A program made the position numbers and the translations under genes. Positions 1 to 9,300 of a stretch of 64,000 nt of DNA are shown here, one piece after another. This stretch comes from Erythrobacter sp. SG61-1L (GTDB lineage Bacteria > Pseudomonadota > Alphaproteobacteria > Sphingomonadales > Sphingomonadaceae), in contig NZ_JXQC01000003.1 in assembly GCF_001305965.1 (NCBI RefSeq), positions 2,043,643-2,107,642 of the forward strand, in the 5' to 3' direction. The notes beneath the pieces were generated by a model. It saw only the letters and a list, made by a program, of their open reading frames with translations. It did not search any database and was not told the DNA's origin. The stretch's first letter is position 1. Each line of letters begins with the position of its first letter.

Positions 1-638
1 CGCGCGCGTTCGAGCAGTTCGTCAAACCGGTCGATCCCGCTGGCCGCCCGCGTGCGGATCGGCCCGGGTGAAATGGCATGGGCGCGGATGCCCTTGGGGC
101 CAAGCTCGGCGGCGATATAGCGCGTTGCGCTTTCCAGCGCGGCCTTGACCGGGCCCATCAGGTTGTAGTGCTCCACGACCCGTTCAGAGCCATAGAAGGT
201 CACGCAAAGCAGGCAGCCGCCATCCGACATAAGCGGTTCGGCCAGCCGCGCCATCCGCAGGAAGCTGTGGCACGATACATCCATCGCCACTGCGAACCCC
301 TCAGGGGAGCTATCCACCACCCGGCCATGCAGATCGTCACGCGGGGCGAAAGCAATCGAATGGAGCACGAAGTCCAGCCCGCCCCACTCCTGCGCCGCCC
401 GCTCGAACAGGGCCTCCAACTCGCCATCCTCGCGCACGTCGCAGGGCTGGAGCCATTCGGCACCTATCGCGTCGGCCGTCGGCTGAACGAATGGCAGCGC
501 CTTCTCGTTAAGATAGGTCGCTGCAAGCCGGGCGCCGCATTGGCGGAACGCTGCCGCGCAACCCGCCGCGATGCTGTGTTCATTGGCGATGCCGACGACA
601 AGCCCACGCTTTCCGGTGAGGTCTACGAGTGGCTTCAT
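1..638 (-). CDS. fabI: Enoyl-ACP reductase, FabI family (3' end cut by window edge)
   Basis: NADH-dependent reduction of enoyl-ACP, the last step of fatty acid elongation, in the cytoplasm; a role on acyl chains linked to the neighbouring PHA and acyl-phosphate genes is also possible. The N-terminus carries the FabI nucleotide motif GIANEHSIA (about residues 17-25) rather than the GxxxGxG of ordinary SDRs. A Tyr, then YNLMGPVK further on, gives the FabI Tyr-x6-Lys catalytic pair. The ATG overlaps the ackA stop by 4 bases (ATGA), so translation is probably coupled. About 212 residues are visible of a family length near 260; the C-terminus lies beyond base 1. It may be a secondary FabI paralogue rather than the housekeeping enzyme. 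Confidence 0.88.
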   Translation of the reverse strand, partial: MKPLVDLTGKRGLVVGIANEHSIAAGCAAAFRQCGARLAATYLNEKALPFVQPTADAIGAEWLQPCDVREDGELEALFERAAQEWGGLDFVLHSIAFAPRDDLHGRVVDSSPEGFAVAMDVSCHSFLRMARLAEPLMSDGGCLLCVTFYGSERVVEHYNLMGPVKAALESATRYIAAELGPKGIRAHAISPGPIRTRAASGIDRFDELLERA

Positions 639-1837
639 GCTGTTCCCTCCGTGCCAATGCCGAGCGTGGACAATGCCTGCATGGCAATCATCCGCTCCTC
701 ATCGGTTGGTATGACGAAGACTTTCACCGCGCTTGCGGCACTGCTGATGATTGGCGCATTGGCCTCGTTGGCAGCCTGATCGAGAGCAACCCCGGCCCAG
801 GCAAGGCCCGCACAGATGCGCGCCCGCATATCTGCATCGTTTTCACCGATGCCGGCTGTGAAGACCAACCCGTCAAGCCCACCGAGGCTGGACATCAGCC
901 CGCCAGCTTCGCGCACGGCGCGCCAGGCGAACAGGGCGATTGCTTCTTCCGCTTCGGGCCTGCCGCTCTGCCTGAGTACCCGCATGTCGCTGGAGATGCC
1001 CGAAACGCCGAGCAGGCCCGACTGCTGATAGAGCATGGCCTCCGTTTCCGCCGCGCTCATGCCCTTGCGCTCGATCAGATGGAGCACAGCCCCCGGATCG
1101 AGCGAGCCGGAACGCGTACCCATCACCAGCCCGTCCAGCGCAGTGAATCCCATGGTCGTATCCACGCTGGCACCGCCGGCCATCGCGCACATCGAAGCCC
1201 CATTGCCCAGATGCGCCGCGATCACCCGGCCGTCAGCCAGCGCTGGATCGATCTGGCGTAGGCGCCGGGAGACGTAATCGTATGACAGGCCGTGGAAGCC
1301 ATAACGCCTGATCCCCTCATCATGCAGCGCGCGCGGCAGGGCTAGGCGCGTCGCGAGTGGCGGCATGGCATGATGGAAGGCCGTGTCGAAACAGGCGATC
1401 TGGGGCACCTGCGGCAGCAGATCGGTCATGGCCCGGATCGCTGCAAGGTTGTGCGGCTGATGCAGCGGCGCAAGCGGGCAAAGCGCGTCGAGCCGTGCCA
1501 GCACGCCATCGTCCACCCGGACCGGCCCGACGAATTCTGTGCCCCCATGGACGACCCGGTGCCCGACGGCGAGCAATTCGCGCCCATCCAGATGGTTGCC
1601 CAGCCAGCCGATCAGTTCACCCAGCAAATCCTCATGCGTCAGCCCTTCGCCATCGGGCCAGCGGCGCTCCACGACATGTTCGCCATTGTCGTCCTTCGCG
1701 GCGAGATGGGGCGCCGTGCCGATGCCTTCGATCTTGCCGCCAGCCACATGCAGCGGCTCACCCCCGCCATCCACCACGAACAGCGCGAACTTGATGCTGG
1801 AAGAGCCTGCATTGAGGCTGAGCAGTGCCCGGGTCAT
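635..1837 (-). CDS. ackA: Acetate/propionate kinase
   Basis: Converts acetyl-phosphate (or propionyl-phosphate) and ADP to the acid and ATP. The 400-residue length is normal for the family. Visible signatures are the N-terminal phosphate loop NAGSSSIKF (about residues 9-17), GHRVVHGG, FDTAFHHAMP, GFHGLSYDYVSRRL, the LGNGAS and GTRSGSLDPG loops and the C-terminal FTAGIGEN motif. The start overlaps the stop of the upstream phosphotransacetylase fusion by 4 bases and the stop overlaps the fabI-like start, so this is the third gene of a translationally coupled operon. Together with Pta it would interconvert acyl-CoA and acid with substrate-level ATP formation. Confidence 0.95.
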   Translation of the reverse strand: MTRALLSLNAGSSSIKFALFVVDGGGEPLHVAGGKIEGIGTAPHLAAKDDNGEHVVERRWPDGEGLTHEDLLGELIGWLGNHLDGRELLAVGHRVVHGGTEFVGPVRVDDGVLARLDALCPLAPLHQPHNLAAIRAMTDLLPQVPQIACFDTAFHHAMPPLATRLALPRALHDEGIRRYGFHGLSYDYVSRRLRQIDPALADGRVIAAHLGNGASMCAMAGGASVDTTMGFTALDGLVMGTRSGSLDPGAVLHLIERKGMSAAETEAMLYQQSGLLGVSGISSDMRVLRQSGRPEAEEAIALFAWRAVREAGGLMSSLGGLDGLVFTAGIGENDADMRARICAGLAWAGVALDQAANEANAPIISSAASAVKVFVIPTDEERMIAMQALSTLGIGTEGTA

Positions 1838-3243
1838 GGCAGGCCGGGTGCCGCCTTGGTTGCCGCGCGGGCCAGCAGGACGGCCACCGCACAGGAAGCA
1901 AGCCGCGTCCGCAAAGTATCTGCCCTACTGGTGAGGATGATCGGCACCCTTGCGCCCAGCACCACCCCGGCAGCGTCGGCCCCGCCGAGGAAGGTAAGCT
2001 GCTTTGCCAGCATATTGCCCGCCTCAAGGTTGGGCACGACGAGGATTTCCGCCTTGCCTGCCACGTCGGAGACGATGCCCTTCTCCACTGCAGCGGCCGT
2101 GTCGATCGCATTGTCCAGTGCCAGCGGCCCGTCAAGCAGACCGCCCACGATCTGGCCGCGATCCGCCATCTTGCACAGCGCCGCAGCATCGAGAGTGGAG
2201 GGGATGTCGGCATTGACCGTTTCCACGGCGGATAGGATCGCAACCTTGGGCTGAGGCATTCCCAAAACATGGGCAAGGTCTATCGCATTGCGCACGATGT
2301 CGGCCTTTTCCGCGAGGCTGGGCGCGATATTGATCGCCGCGTCGGTGATGATCAGCAGATCCTGCCTGCCCGGCACGCTCATGATATAGGCGTGGCTGAT
2401 GCGTCGTTCGGTGCGCAGGCCCGTGTCGCGGCGTACCACCGCACCCATCAGTTCATCCGTGTGGAGGGAGCCTTTCATCAGCAGCTTGGCACTGCCGCAG
2501 CGGATCAGTTCGACCGCGCGATCCGCTGCCGCATGACTGTGCGGAGCATCCTCTATGCGGAAAGCCGAAATATCCCGCCCGGCTTCGCTGGCCGCCTGCG
2601 TGATCCGCGCGGCGGGGCCGACCAGGATCGGCTCGATCAGCCCTTCCCCCGCAGCCTCGACCGCCGCGTCGATTGCTGCCGGCGAACAGGGATGGACAAT
2701 TGCGGTCGCGACCGGCCCCTGCCCGCTCGCCGTTTCAAGCAGGCGGCGATAATGATCGTGACTGGCCAGCCTGACATCGGGCAGTTCCACTCGCCGCCGC
2801 CGGACCTTCTCGGTGGGCGCGATGATCTCGGCCGCACCGGAAATCACTTCCTCGCCATCCTGGTTGGTGCAGCTGCAATCGAACAGGATGATCTTCTTGT
2901 CCGGGCGCTTTTCCGAAACCGTGACGCTGGCTGTGATCGTGTCGCCCAGCCCGACCGGGCGGCGAAAGCGCAGCGACTGGCTGAGATAGATCGCCCCCGG
3001 CCCCGGCAGTTCCGTGCCCAGAACCGCAGAAATCAAGCCGCCGCCCCACAGGCCGTGGGCGATGACCCGGTGGAACATGTCGGTCGCGGCATAGTCCGGA
3101 TCGAGATGGGCCGGGTTCACATCGCCCGAAACCAGCGCGAAAAGCTGGATATCGTGTTCGGTCAGAACACGCGAAATGCTCGCGCTGTCGCCAACCGCGA
3201 TCTCGTCGAATGTCCGGTTTTCGACATAGTCCTTATCCGTCAT
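1834..3243 (-). CDS. MaoC-like hydratase / phosphate acetyltransferase fusion
   Basis: Bifunctional protein of 469 residues. Residues 1 to about 150 are a MaoC-type hotdog domain (R-specific enoyl-CoA hydratase-like; the FALVSGDVNPAHLD segment holds the usual catalytic Asp and His). Residues about 165 to 469 are a phosphate acetyl/butyryltransferase domain, which exchanges CoA for phosphate on acyl-CoA. The gene lies 3 bases after phaC and overlaps ackA by 4 bases. A MaoC domain makes (R)-3-hydroxyacyl-CoA, the PHA synthase substrate, so coupling to PHA metabolism upstream and acyl-phosphate metabolism downstream is a reasonable inference. The domain assignment is strong; the in vivo substrate is not known. 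Confidence 0.9.
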   Translation of the reverse strand: MTDKDYVENRTFDEIAVGDSASISRVLTEHDIQLFALVSGDVNPAHLDPDYAATDMFHRVIAHGLWGGGLISAVLGTELPGPGAIYLSQSLRFRRPVGLGDTITASVTVSEKRPDKKIILFDCSCTNQDGEEVISGAAEIIAPTEKVRRRRVELPDVRLASHDHYRRLLETASGQGPVATAIVHPCSPAAIDAAVEAAGEGLIEPILVGPAARITQAASEAGRDISAFRIEDAPHSHAAADRAVELIRCGSAKLLMKGSLHTDELMGAVVRRDTGLRTERRISHAYIMSVPGRQDLLIITDAAINIAPSLAEKADIVRNAIDLAHVLGMPQPKVAILSAVETVNADIPSTLDAAALCKMADRGQIVGGLLDGPLALDNAIDTAAAVEKGIVSDVAGKAEILVVPNLEAGNMLAKQLTFLGGADAAGVVLGARVPIILTSRADTLRTRLASCAVAVLLARAATKAAPGLP

Positions 3244-3246
3244 GGT

Positions 3247-5010
3247 TCAGCGTTCCAGCACATAGGTTCCCGGCGCGGGGCACAGGGGCGCAAAGCCCTT
3301 GTCCGGCGCGCCCATCGGCGGCGGCGGCACGGGGTCGCCCGAATGTTCGCGCAGCCAGCTTTCCCACGCCGCCCACCATGAACCGTCATGCGCCGTTGCG
3401 CCCAGCAGCCAGTCATCGGGGTCGATGGCGGGATTGCCCGCCGGGCGGGTCGCCTGCCGGAAATGGCGGTTATTATGGCCCGGTTCGGAAACGATACCGG
3501 CATTGTGGCCGCCGCTGGCCAGGATGAAGGTGACTTCGCCTTCCGTCAGCATGTGAATCTTGTGAACCGACTTCCACGGCGCAACGTGATCGCGTTCCGT
3601 CCCCACGGCAAAGATCGGCTGGCGCAGGGCTGAAAGGGTGATGGTGTGCCCATCCACCCGGAAATGGCCGCGCGCCAGTTCATTTTCCAGATACATGCGG
3701 CGCAGATATTCGCTGTGCATCGCATAGGGCATGCGCGTACCGTCCGCATTCCAGGCCATCAGATCGTTGATCGGCTCGCGCTCCCCCATCAAATAGGTGC
3801 CGAGCAGGCGCGACCAGATGAGATCGTTGGAGCGAAGCATCTGGAACGCGCCGCCCATACGGCTGCTATCGAGATAGCCCGCGCTCCACATTGCGCCTTC
3901 CAGCAGGTTGAGCTGGCTGTCGTCGATGAACAGGCCCAGCTCGCCCGGCTCGCTGAAATCGGTCTGCGCGGCAAACAAGGTGATGGTCTTCAGCCGGTTG
4001 TCGCCATTATGCGCCAGTTCCGCCGCGGCGACCGACAGCAGCGTGCCGCCAAGGCAATAGCCCGCCGCATGGACCTGTTCGGCCCCGGTAATCGCGGTTA
4101 CGGCATCCAACGCGGCCAGCGGCCCCATGCGCAGGTAATCCTCAAAATCGCGATCGCGATCCTCCACGCCGGGATTGTGCCAGCTGAGCATGAATACGGT
4201 GTAGCCCTGCCCGGTCAGCCAGCGGACCAGCGAATTATGGGCCGACAGGTCCAGAATGTAATATTTCATGATCCAGGCCGGCACGATCAGTACGGGTTCC
4301 GGCCGGACGAGATCGGTGGTGGGCTCGTACTGGATCAGTTCCACCAGATCGTTGCGATACACCACCTTGCCCGGCGTGGCGGCCACGCGTTCGCCCACGG
4401 GGAAATCCTCGGTGCCTGCCGGTGGCTCGCCGCGAATGTAGCGTTCCACATCCTCGGCAAAGTGACTGAACCCGTCACGCAGGCATTGCCCGCCCGTTTC
4501 CATCACCCGGCGTTGCAGCACCGGATTGGTGGCGATGAAATTGGTCGGCGCGGCCATGTCCAACAGCTGGCGGGAGACGAAGGAAACCACTTCCTCATGG
4601 TGAGGCGACACGCCGGGCACATCCGTGGTTGCCGCGTGCCACCATTGCTGGCCCAGCAGGAACGCCTGCGAGATCAGATCGAAAGGCGGCTGTTTCCACG
4701 CAGGATCGTCAAACCTGCGATCCTGCGGCAGGGGATGGATCGCCGGCTCCACATCGCCGTCACCTGCCTTGCGCATGGCATAATCGGCCAGCCGCATCAC
4801 CTTGCGCCCGGCCTTGGCGGAAATCTGCAATTGCTTGCCCGGTGAAACGGACAGGTGAAGCATCCAGTCAAAATAGGACTGGATGAGCGTGGAAGGGGAC
4901 AACGCATTGGTAGCGAAAGCCACCGTGCTCATCGCCAGATGGTCGAGCGTATGGGCAATCCCGTCAATCGGATCGGGTGCCTCTGTGTCCTGCTTCAGCT
5001 GGATCGCCAT
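3247..5010 (-). CDS. phaC: Class I poly(3-hydroxyalkanoate) synthase
   Basis: Polymerises (R)-3-hydroxyacyl-CoA into PHA at the granule surface. The 587-residue length fits class I synthases. The start chosen is the ATG at 5010 (protein begins MAIQLKQ), preceded by CCGAGGAACG as ribosome binding site; the frame is open for 59 more codons upstream but that extension is not synthase-like. A PhaC_N-type region comes first, then an alpha/beta hydrolase fold with the lipase-box variant GYCLGG, where Cys replaces the usual Ser as nucleophile. A TERDHVAP segment supplies the Asp and GGHNAGIV the His. It is the first gene of the phaC > maoC-pta > ackA > fabI operon. No phasin or PhaR gene is seen nearby. 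Confidence 0.93.
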   Translation of the reverse strand: MAIQLKQDTEAPDPIDGIAHTLDHLAMSTVAFATNALSPSTLIQSYFDWMLHLSVSPGKQLQISAKAGRKVMRLADYAMRKAGDGDVEPAIHPLPQDRRFDDPAWKQPPFDLISQAFLLGQQWWHAATTDVPGVSPHHEEVVSFVSRQLLDMAAPTNFIATNPVLQRRVMETGGQCLRDGFSHFAEDVERYIRGEPPAGTEDFPVGERVAATPGKVVYRNDLVELIQYEPTTDLVRPEPVLIVPAWIMKYYILDLSAHNSLVRWLTGQGYTVFMLSWHNPGVEDRDRDFEDYLRMGPLAALDAVTAITGAEQVHAAGYCLGGTLLSVAAAELAHNGDNRLKTITLFAAQTDFSEPGELGLFIDDSQLNLLEGAMWSAGYLDSSRMGGAFQMLRSNDLIWSRLLGTYLMGEREPINDLMAWNADGTRMPYAMHSEYLRRMYLENELARGHFRVDGHTITLSALRQPIFAVGTERDHVAPWKSVHKIHMLTEGEVTFILASGGHNAGIVSEPGHNNRHFRQATRPAGNPAIDPDDWLLGATAHDGSWWAAWESWLREHSGDPVPPPPMGAPDKGFAPLCPAPGTYVLER

Positions 5011-5141
5011 CGTTCCTCGGCTTTGCTGCAACTGCAATGCTACGCTGCAACATGCAAAGCAATTATGAAAACGGTATTGCCGGGGCAGTAAGGGATGGCC
5101 GGTTCGGAAACTGGCGATGAAATGTCCAGATCGACAATGGC

Positions 5142-6317
5142 CTACCGGCCGCCAGCACATTCGCGCGGCGCATATTGCCGGTTGCAACCGACATAGCGGC
5201 CATCGATCGAGACGGAATAGCTGCCATAACGCGGATCGGGCACCGGGAAGTCAGTAGAAACCAGTTGGGCACCGCTCAGCAGCGCCCGGTCCCTCTGCGT
5301 ATAGTCCCCGGCCCGCGCGGCATCGGTGTGCTTGTCGGCGCGGGTATAGACCAGAAAGCCTTCGCGCACGCGGCGACCTATATCGCTCGCCTTCGGATTG
5401 TCGCGGCGCAGCCAGCCGGTGAATGGATCACGCGGATCAAGGCTGGGGAAGAGGACCATCTCGTGCCCGGCCGATGTCGCGAATGCGATATAGTCCCGCT
5501 GCTTGGCATCCTCGTCCAGCAGCAGGAACACGATCTTCCCCCTCATCCGGGAAAGGGCAGGCCATCCGCCCTTGCGCACCGCTTCGTTGAGCGATGCATA
5601 TGTGCCCTGAACATCTCGCGGCGTCACGATCCTGCCAGCCGGAATGGCGGCAGAAATCTCGGCATGGAGCCTTTCCCAGCTTCCGGCTGTGAACGGCGCA
5701 TCGGGCGCCGGTTCATAGGCATTCGCGATAGGCGGTTTGCTCGATTCCTTGGTTTCGAACTGGATGAAGATCGGGAAGTGGCCCGGATGCGCGTCTGACC
5801 AGGCGTTGACGATCCCAAGGCAGGCCGCCAGCGTCAGGCAATGGCTGCGCACATCCGTATCCGCGGCATGGAACACCTTCATGCCGGGGCGTTCCAGCAC
5901 ATGGCCGGGATCGAAATCCATCCGGACGCCCTGACTGCGCAGATATTCATAGGCGCCCGGCCGGGCGAAGCGCCCTCCCTCCGGGTCATCATGCAGGTCC
6001 AGCTCGAACAGCCGGATGCCGAGATCGAGCTGCCTTTCAAGCGGCAGATGCGTGAAGGACAGGGCCGGAATGAGCTTGCGCGCAGGCCATTCCTCGCTCT
6101 CGCGATAGTCCGTCTCAAGCATCAGGTCGAACACTTCGGATGGCGGTTCGATATGATAGGAATTATGCGTCCCCACCATCTGGAAGGCCGAAAGGCTCAG
6201 GCTTTCCCGCGGATCGCCGGCGGGGCCTTCCTCGGCCGAAGCCGGGCAGGCAAGCATCGCGGCGAGGCAGGCAATGGCCAGCATCCGCCGGAGGGGAGTG
6301 CCGTTGATCCTCTGCAT
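5142..6317 (-). CDS. Secreted PI-PLC-like phospholipase (PI-PLC-C1 type)
   Basis: Predicted exported phosphodiesterase of the Ca2+-dependent phosphatidylinositol phospholipase C-like family, which would cleave phosphoinositides or related phosphodiesters outside the cytoplasm. The ATG at 6317 is preferred over a GTG at 6329 because GAGG lies 6 bases ahead of it. The first ~28 residues form a signal peptide ending ACPASA. The GTHNSYH motif (about 49-55) holds the first catalytic His, and LFELDLHDD (about 103-111) has the metal-binding acidic residues. The protein is 391 residues. It lies 58 bases after the giant autotransporter gene and is probably in the same transcript. Family call is good; substrate is inferred. 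Confidence 0.8.
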   Translation of the reverse strand: MQRINGTPLRRMLAIACLAAMLACPASAEEGPAGDPRESLSLSAFQMVGTHNSYHIEPPSEVFDLMLETDYRESEEWPARKLIPALSFTHLPLERQLDLGIRLFELDLHDDPEGGRFARPGAYEYLRSQGVRMDFDPGHVLERPGMKVFHAADTDVRSHCLTLAACLGIVNAWSDAHPGHFPIFIQFETKESSKPPIANAYEPAPDAPFTAGSWERLHAEISAAIPAGRIVTPRDVQGTYASLNEAVRKGGWPALSRMRGKIVFLLLDEDAKQRDYIAFATSAGHEMVLFPSLDPRDPFTGWLRRDNPKASDIGRRVREGFLVYTRADKHTDAARAGDYTQRDRALLSGAQLVSTDFPVPDPRYGSYSVSIDGRYVGCNRQYAPRECAGGR

Positions 6318-6375
6318 CGCCTGCCTCACGCGAATAGCCTGCCCGTTCGATCCATCTTACCCGGCGCCTCCCCGC

Positions 6376-9300
6376 TCAGAAACGATAGTCGAACGTCAGC
6401 CGCCCGCCCACGCTATCGAAGTCCGCCCCGGAACCGTAAGTGGCATCGCCGCGCAGGGACCATGCCTTGCCGCTCAGGCCAAGGCCCAGCGTGGCTTCCA
6501 CAAGATCGTCCGGCAAGGTCACGGAACCAAGCGCAAGGCGCTGGCTGTCGCCCCCGGCAAAATGCGCGCTGGCCTGATAGCGGGTATCGCTGAAATTATG
6601 GACGAAGCGGATGCCGGCGCTGGGAAGCAGGGTCAGGTCGCCCAGATCCACCGGCTTGCCCAGTTCGAGGCCCACTTCGGCAAGCGGCACGTCCAGCTTC
6701 TGCACATCGACCACCAGCGCAAGCGGGTTGCCACCGCTTTCGGCAAAGGCATCGCGCTTCATCGCAAGGTAATCGAAAGAGGTGGTCGCGGTGAGTTGTA
6801 CTACCTCCAGCGGTGCGCGCCAGATTCCGCCGAGGTGGAAAGCGAAGGTCGAACTGTCGAAGTCAAAGCTGACTGCGTCGTCCAGCACACCCCCAGCCAG
6901 AGGGCGTGATCCGTCGTAGGACGCTGCCGAATAGGATGCCGCGCCCGTCAGGGCGAAATCCCCGGCACGCAGGATGGCATAAGCGCCCAGCGTGTATTGG
7001 GTGCCGTCCATGGCGCCCGAATTCGCATCGAACCGGGTTTCCGTATCGCCGATCGCGCCAAACAGGCCCAGGCGGAGATTTGCGGAAACGGCAGTATCGA
7101 TCCCGGAAACGCTGTTGAGCGAGTTGGTGTCAAAGGCGGACACTGAACCGTCTGAACCGTAATCCGCATCCGAACCGGCAATGCTGGTCCACAGGCGGAC
7201 GCCCTCGACGTCGAAGTTCGTCAGCGTACCGGTCAGGGCGCCCATGGTGGCGCGATATTGCCCGATATTCGCCACGACTGGCGCGCTGGCGTAGATTTCC
7301 GGCGACAGGCCGCGAAGAACGGCGTCGAGATTGGACCGGTCGGTCGCATCCGAAACCTCGGTCAGCACGGCCAACAGGGTCTCGTCAGCCCCTGCCAACT
7401 GGCCGAAGATATATTCGCCGACAGCCGCAGCAGGCGCATGCAGGGTGGGATCGCGCAGCAGTTGATCCACTCGCACCGACACGCTGTCACCGCTCACGAT
7501 CACGTCGGAAACCCGAGTGAAAGGCACGCTCGCATCGAACAGCAGGTCCAGCCCCGCCTCGTCCGAAATTCCGCCTGTCGAATGCAGGATAGTGATCGTC
7601 CGGCTGTCGCTGACGATCCCGTCGATCTGGACGGTACCGCCATCGAGCGTGGTGACGCCGCCGACTTCAAGCGACACGATGTCGGCATCAGTCAGGTCGA
7701 TGGCCAGGAGCGAGCCTGCATTCAGCGACAGATCGCCCGCGATTGACATGGTGTGACCGGCATCGACCGCGATCAGGCCGTCATTGACGACCGAGCCGAC
7801 CACTTCGCCTGCACCCGCCAGTTCACCCGCCGCGCCGACCGTCACGACGGAACGAGCAGCCGGATTATTGAAATCATTGGGAAGAACCCGCGTACCGGTC
7901 GACAGGTAGAGAGTGCCGCCTTCGATAGTGATCGTGCCGAAAGTGAGATCGTCGGTCGTCGTCAGGACGCCCGAACGCTGCTCCAGCTCTTCGAAGGCGT
8001 AGACCTGCGCAGCTTCGATAGTGCTCGCGCCGGATTGGTAGACAAATGTGTCATGGCCGCTGCCGCCATAGATCAATCCGTCGATGTCATTCAGCGAACC
8101 ACCCGACATGGTGAAGGTGTCGTTCCCCGCACCCAGATCGATCATCTCTCCGGTGAAGGAACCACCCGCCATATGGGTAAAGCTGTCATCGCCCGCATAA
8201 AGCTCGACATTGCCGATTAGCGCCCCGGCATTCGTCACCCGTTCGACTGTCGGATTATCGGTGCTGTAGGCTATGATCGAGCCTTCGGCGCCCGCGATCT
8301 CGCCGCCCGCCAGATTGGCGATGTAGGAGGGGCTGGAGCCATTTCCGTCGGAGATGAAAATTGCGGCGTCGCTGGCGGATACGATCCGGCCTTCATTGGT
8401 GAGCGAGGACACGCCTTCACCCAGGAAGATCGCCGCCGCATTGCCAGAACCGGTGGCGGAAATGAGGCCTTTGTTTACGACCGAACCGCCCTGCCCCAGG
8501 GTCAGCGCAAAAGTTCCTTCGGCCGTAGACTGGACGATGCCCGTCCCGCCGACTGTTATCGTCGCGCCCTGCCCGGCGCTGACCGCATCGGAATAGACGC
8601 CGTTGGTCTGCACGTGGCCATCGATTGTGATCGTGGCACTATCCAGTGCCTGAATACCTTCCGATCCCTGCCCCATGGTCGAGATCGAGCCGCCCTGTGC
8701 AATGGTGACCCTGGCAATTTCATTGAGCTGCACGCCCTCTGAATCATTGCCCCGTGTCACCACTGTACCGCCAATTGTGACCGTAGAGCCATCGGCTGCC
8801 TGCACGCCTTCGGAGCCTGCTCCCTTGGTTTCGACATTGCTCCCTACCGCCACTGTGATCCGGGCGTTGTCGCTTGCCTGAATGCCTTCGGAATCTTCTC
8901 CGTCAGTCAGGATCGCGCCTTCATGGCGGATGGTAGCATCATCGCCCGCCATCAGTGCTTCCGCCCCCGCACCAGTGGTTGAGAGCGTACCCCGGTTCAC
9001 CAAATGGCCACCCGCATCGACCAGAGTGATTGCCTCGTCATCCACGGCGGTCACGTCCGCATTATTGGTGATTGTGCCGACACTATAGAGCGCTAGCGGG
9101 GCGTTCAGGCTCCCGTCGAGGATCGTCACGTCCGTTTCAGCGCCGTTTGCCTCGACAGTGTAGAATTCGAAATTGGTCGTCTGCGACAGGTCCAGCGAAC
9201 CGTCGGCATAGAAGCGCGCATCGACACGGTCGAAGCCTTCGCCGCCGTCGATTGTGCCCATGATCAGCCCGGTGTTCGCATCCTCGACATAGAACTGGTC

